Below are positions 60,277 to 64,000 of a DNA stretch of 64,000 nucleotides, in pieces. The first letter of the stretch is position 1. Each line of letters begins with the position of its first letter. The stretch is taken from NCBI GenBank assembly GCA_025526995.1, contig JAHLKG010000012.1:1-64000 (forward strand), written 5' to 3'. The notes beneath the pieces were generated by a model. The model did no database searches and had not been told where the DNA came from. It worked only from the letters and a program-made list of their open reading frames with translations. This DNA comes from Powellomyces hirtus (Eukaryota; Chytridiomycota; Chytridiomycetes; Spizellomycetales; Powellomycetaceae). The position numbers and the translations under genes were made by a program.

Positions 60277-60977
60277 CGTTGCCACGAGCGACAGAAGTCA
60301 ATGCCCAGCGGCAAAGTACACAAAGAAGTGGAAGAGGTATCCCCGGTTTTGAAACGTGTACTTGTCCTGCTTCGGTGAGTCACGAGCCGTGTGCAAAACA
60401 GCAGGCAATGCGCAAGGATGAGCTTGAGTGATCTTGCCAAATGCGAGCGAGCAAAGAAGGCGAGGGTGAGACGCGCAGTCGGGTCAGTCTCAGAACAAAA
60501 CGCACAAATTCTTCGGGAACCCATTTAACACCGACAGGAAGTGCAATATGGCTATATGTATGTCGGTGTGCAGAGTGCAGCCAGGCCTTCCTTCCCTGTT
60601 CAGTTTCCTACTCGCAAAAACGAACGAAGGTCTCTGTTTGCATAGTTCTGGGCAAGTCTCTGGCAAGTCTCTGGCGACCAGACGACCACCTGAAAATGAG
60701 CTCCGAGAAGTTTTAACGACCTGAAGCCCTTGATAGTATGTCACTCCGAGAAGGTTCTTGCAGCATCTTCCTTCCCCTCCGTCTTCTCCGCTGACAGGTT
60801 CGGCCTAACAACATGTGCCACTCTGTCCACAAACTATGATCGTTCAGTTTGAGTTAAATATATTAATGGGGTGTTACGCCAAACGTCTCGTAACAGATTG
60901 TGGTATCAAAAAGTGGGGAATGAAGTAGCACGACGCAGAAAAGAAATAACAAGAGGAGAGAAAGGCAATCGTCATGT
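60277..60977. other. Intergenic, 700 bp
   Basis: Promoter region of RAE1 and 3' region of the LIM gene. A short duplication CTGGCAAGTCTCTGG occurs near 60658-60675. No gene seen. Confidence 0.45.
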
Positions 60978-62144
60978 CTATTGCTTGGCCGCCGCCGGCT
61001 CTCTGCCCTCAGCACCTTCCAACCACTGTTTCTTGTGGTCCTCCAATCCAAAGCCCTCCGAGTAGTTCCCCTTGAGCTTGAACAGCTGCTTGAAGTGAGG
61101 TTTGCAATAGTAAGCGCCGTTCATGGACGCGAGGTTGCCCATTTTCAGGGTTGCTTTGCAGTGGGAGCACTTGAGGCAGGTTTTGTGGAAGGTCTGGTTA
61201 TCGATGGTGACTTGCTCGACAATGTAGACGGATTTGGCGCAGCTGGCACATTTGGGTGGCGGGGCGCCGAATTTGGAGGGTGTGGAAGGAGTGGTGGTGG
61301 ACTTGGCTGTAGCGGGAGCGGGCACGGCGGCGGCAGCGAATTTCACTACCATTGGAGCAGCGGCAGGTATTTGGTGGATTGTCATGTCTTCCGATGTGTT
61401 ATTGTTGTTGTTAATAGGAGGATGCGACAATTCCATAGGCAGGACGCCGTTGTCGTTGTCGTTATTGTCAAGCGGCGACTGCTGCACCTCCTGCTGCTGT
61501 TCTTGAGCGGGTTCCTGAGCGACGGCGTCCTTATCCTGTTGCTGAGTTTGATGTTGATGAGTGTGCAACGATGAGTGTGAGGAGTGATGAGAAGAGTGTG
61601 CTAAGTCGCGGTCGCTTGGGTGTCGTGACTGTGCCACCGCTGCTGTCGGATAGGGCGCAGGTCGATGACTTGCTCCAATGCTCTTCCTATGGCCACTACC
61701 AACACTCGCTCGTCGGCCGCTGTCTCTGTCTTCATAGTGGTCATGATGGTGGTGGCGAGAAGGAGATGCGACAGATGACAGCGACTTTGCTGAGGCCAAC
61801 CGCGCCCGCATGTCTGACAGGGACGACCTGCTCCCACCGTCATTGTTACCACCACCAGAGTTGGAGCCGTATCGCGCAATGCGCTCCTTGATGGTTAGGT
61901 GATGCTGAGACCCCTGATCCTCACTGGTCTGGTCCCCACGTGCTTTGGTGAGGTTGTCCATCGAGCGGGTCACCATGTGATGGTTGCTCGCCGCGCGAGG
62001 CTGAAGGTCCGTGCGCGAGTTGGCGGGAGCCGAGCTGCCATTGCCCGCTGACTTGGGTGTGTTTGGGGATGATGCGAGGCTGTTCTGGCTACCGCCGTTG
62101 CCATTGAGGGAGGCAAAGAATTGGAGACGCGATGCAACCGACAT
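60978..62144 (-). CDS. LIM-domain protein, EPLIN/LIMA1-like
   Basis: Single exon, 388 residues. The first 280 residues are disordered: Ser/Asn-rich, His-rich (SRHHHHDHYED, HSSHHSSHSS), then Gln- and Asn-rich. One C-terminal LIM domain (about 298-355) has the eight expected zinc ligands, C-x2-C, H-x2-C, C-x2-C and C-x2-H. Just after it comes QLFKLKGNYSEGFG, which closely matches the conserved tail of the EPLIN/LIMA1-type LIM domain. Such proteins act at actin filaments; the role here is inferred from that match alone. The start ATG is the first in the frame. Confidence 0.85.
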   Translation of the reverse strand: MSVASRLQFFASLNGNGGSQNSLASSPNTPKSAGNGSSAPANSRTDLQPRAASNHHMVTRSMDNLTKARGDQTSEDQGSQHHLTIKERIARYGSNSGGGNNDGGSRSSLSDMRARLASAKSLSSVASPSRHHHHDHYEDRDSGRRASVGSGHRKSIGASHRPAPYPTAAVAQSRHPSDRDLAHSSHHSSHSSLHTHQHQTQQQDKDAVAQEPAQEQQQEVQQSPLDNNDNDNGVLPMELSHPPINNNNNTSEDMTIHQIPAAAPMVVKFAAAAVPAPATAKSTTTPSTPSKFGAPPPKCASCAKSVYIVEQVTIDNQTFHKTCLKCSHCKATLKMGNLASMNGAYYCKPHFKQLFKLKGNYSEGFGLEDHKKQWLEGAEGREPAAAKQ

Positions 62145-62732
62145 TTCTTAGCTGGGTATTTGATTGCGTTGTGTCAATTGATTGGCTGAATTTCAAGAAT
62201 CGGGAAGATCGTTGAGCGTCGACGTATTTCTGGCGCGTGTGGGTGGGGGAGGGTCAGATACGGGTCAAGTCTCTTTTATACTGTGGGGGTTTCCAGTACA
62301 AAGAGAGACGCGCAGACTGACCCCACGAATATGGTGGGCCAAACACGAGTGATGTATAAAGGGGATGGAGAGAACAAAGGGCATTTGGATGAAAATGGTG
62401 AATGCGGGGAAACCAGTCAGGAATGAACGCCTTCCGCCCGCTAAACCATTTTTAGAAACAGAGAAAGGTGAGATTGTGAGTGTCGAGCGGAAGGAGGGCG
62501 ACGGTGGAAACGTGTTTGCTTATGTCATACATAGACTAGAAGTAGGTCCGCTTACATGAGCCACTGCTTTTTTTTGGAATTCAGCACACTTTGTTCTTTG
62601 CTCTTCCTGTTTTCTTTTTTTTTTTTTTGACTTGTCATTTGCGAAGAGTAAAGTCCAAGCCGCACACATCAAACCCATCTTTTATTTGTGCTATCCTTTT
62701 TTGTTTGTTAACCCCTTCGAAGCGCACCCACC
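62145..62732. promoter_or_regulatory. Divergent promoter region, LIM gene and UTP6
   Basis: 588 bp between divergent start codons. T-rich just before UTP6 (run near 62620-62630). A 64-codon frame at 62365-62559 is not convincing. Confidence 0.4.
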
Positions 62733-64000
62733 ATGGCCGACCAGGTGCAATACCATCTCGAAAAGATGGTGCCCGAGCTCGAAGATCTCCAAGACCGCGG
62801 GATTTTCCAAGCTGCCGAAGTCCGCGCCATCGTCAAGCAACGCACTGCGCACGAGTACCGCATCCACCGCATCATCCCGCTCAAAGCCGATTTCTTGCGG
62901 TACATTGCCTACGAAGAGAACCTCGAACGGCTGCGGAAGAAACGGAAGCAGCGAATGGGCATGGACCAGGCGCCCACCGCGGAAGATATTGCGAACGGCG
63001 TCAAACACTCAAGTTTGAGCGATTACTCCATCATGAGGAGAATTCATGGATTGTATGGACGGTTGTTGCAGAAGTTTGGAGGGGACAAGGCTCTTTGGAT
63101 CCAGTACTTCGATTGGTGTCGGAGCACGAGGAGTACCAAGGCGCTCGCAAAAGTGTTTGCAAAGGCGATTCAGCTGCATCCGACCAACGACACGTTCTGG
63201 ATCATGGCTGCGGCATGGGAGTTCCAGGACAATGGAAACATGTCAAGTGCGAGAGTGTTGCTCCAGCGCGGGCTGAGAATCAACCCGGAGAGCAAGAAGC
63301 TGTGGGTGGAGTACTTTAAGCTGGAGTTGCTGTGGGTGGAGAAGATCAAGGAGCGACGAAAAGTACTGTTCAAAAGTGACGGGTCCAGAGCGGCAGAAAC
63401 AACAACTGCAATACAACCTCCCTCCGAATCAGTCAATGTCCCCGAACTCGCGGGCGAATCCTCGCACCCTCAGACTTCCATTTCCCAAGACGCCACCCTC
63501 TCCTCCTCGATCCAATCCGGCTCCTCGTCCGACACCGCGCCCATGCTCTCCACCACTCTCTCCGCAACCCAACAAGCCCTCCTCAAGGTTCTCATCCCGC
63601 GCGTCATCTATCGCAATGCCATTCAAACACACCCGCATGACCTTCCCTTTCGACTCGAGTTTCTCGCGGTCTACAGACTGTTTCCAGACACGAAAGATGG
63701 ACAGGACGAGCTGTTTGACTCGCTGGTGGCGGATTTCCCTACGCACCCCGATGCTCGCGCGACACTCGCCCAGCGACCCTTGGCCGGCGTAACGTCCCTG
63801 GACCCGGCGTACCCGGCTGCTCTCAAACAAGCGGTGGACAGCTTTACCCAGGCTGTGAGCGAGATCAGCACACCCGCGATACACGAAGCCTACACGTCCT
63901 TCCTGCTTGCCCAACTCGCTTCCTGCGACGAAGAAAACTTGAAATTGTACATCACCCACATTCTCCGCAAAGCATTTGCCAGTGCTCATGCGACCCAAAC
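62733..64000 (+). CDS. UTP6: U3 snoRNP protein UTP6 (5' part)
   Basis: An uninterrupted frame of 422 codons from ATG at 62733 to the window edge. It begins MADQVQYHLEKMVPELEDL with the HAT (half-a-TPR) region: KADFLRYIAYEENLERLRKKRK, WIQYFDWCRSTRS, LAKVFAKAIQLHPTNDTFWIMAA and LWVEYFKLELLWVEKIKERR are all hallmarks of Utp6. A Ser-rich insert of about 60 residues lies near 225-285. Utp6 is a component of the UTP-B module of the small-subunit processome, which binds the U3 snoRNA for 18S rRNA processing. The 3' end lies outside the window. No intron was seen. Confidence 0.93.
   Translation, partial: MADQVQYHLEKMVPELEDLQDRGIFQAAEVRAIVKQRTAHEYRIHRIIPLKADFLRYIAYEENLERLRKKRKQRMGMDQAPTAEDIANGVKHSSLSDYSIMRRIHGLYGRLLQKFGGDKALWIQYFDWCRSTRSTKALAKVFAKAIQLHPTNDTFWIMAAAWEFQDNGNMSSARVLLQRGLRINPESKKLWVEYFKLELLWVEKIKERRKVLFKSDGSRAAETTTAIQPPSESVNVPELAGESSHPQTSISQDATLSSSIQSGSSSDTAPMLSTTLSATQQALLKVLIPRVIYRNAIQTHPHDLPFRLEFLAVYRLFPDTKDGQDELFDSLVADFPTHPDARATLAQRPLAGVTSLDPAYPAALKQAVDSFTQAVSEISTPAIHEAYTSFLLAQLASCDEENLKLYITHILRKAFASAHATQ

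Noticed and set aside
1..64000. CRISPR array, insertion sequence or complete transposon
   Set aside because: No regularly spaced repeats, transposase, reverse transcriptase or terminal inverted repeats were recognised; expected for a eukaryotic chromosome.

Overview
The window is a chromosome end. It opens with 330 bp of CCCTAA telomere repeat (TTAGGG type) and runs inward through a gene-poor, partly degenerate subtelomere into a dense core of conserved eukaryotic genes. Introns are short, mostly 51-136 nt with a few of 160-254 nt, usually with GTATGT/GTAAGT-like donors; one carries a perfect TACTAAC branch site. The gene set suggests a fungus: an Fxna/PFF1-type vacuolar protease, a Cps1/DIP2 homologue, RRP12, UTP6, RAE1 and CDC26. 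Genes shared with animals but often missing from yeasts (RAB3GAP1, an EPLIN-like LIM protein), together with Cache-HAMP receptors, point to an early-diverging, possibly chytrid-like, lineage. The lineage is inference; no marker here fixes it.

Layout. 1-330 telomere. 0.8-5 kb: a broken ankyrin/leucine-rich-repeat gene, an ankyrin fragment on the other strand and a small unknown gene. 5.1-7.2 kb: secreted class C beta-lactamase-like serine hydrolase. 8.0-10.4 kb: a 12-exon Cache-type receptor that stops just after a HAMP-like segment. 11.6-13.5 kb: intronless HerA/FtsK-like ATPase. 13.5-15.9 kb: non-coding, with a diverged 340-bp tandem duplication. 15.9-20.5 kb: RRP12. 21.0-23.2 kb: a protein with a trypsin-like C-terminal region whose nucleophile position is Cys. 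24.1-25.9 kb: C2H2 zinc-finger factor. 26.9-28.1 kb: SIS1-type Hsp40. 29.5-30.7 kb: His/Ser-rich unknown. 31.3-34.9 kb: M28 vacuolar membrane protease. 35.6-39.4 kb: RAB3GAP1. 39.7 kb: CDC26. 41.4-42.9 kb: SERHL-like hydrolase. 43.3-44.0 kb: twin CX9C protein. 44.5-51.2 kb: DIP2/Cps1. 51.2-53.9 kb: no convincing gene. 53.9-54.3 kb: small secreted Cys-rich protein. 54.7-57.2 kb: a second Cache receptor with the same output-less architecture. 58.8-60.3 kb: RAE1/GLE2. 61.0-62.1 kb: LIM protein. 62.7 kb to the window end: UTP6, cut by the edge.

The core genes cover ribosome assembly (RRP12, UTP6), mRNA export (RAE1), protein folding (SIS1), trafficking and vacuole function (RAB3GAP1, M28 protease) and cell cycle (CDC26). 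The most unusual content is the pair of Cache-TM-HAMP-like proteins that both end a few dozen residues after the HAMP-like segment, across an intron at an equivalent position. For most multi-exon genes, exon junctions were placed by hand and checked: summed exon lengths are multiples of three and junction phases agree.
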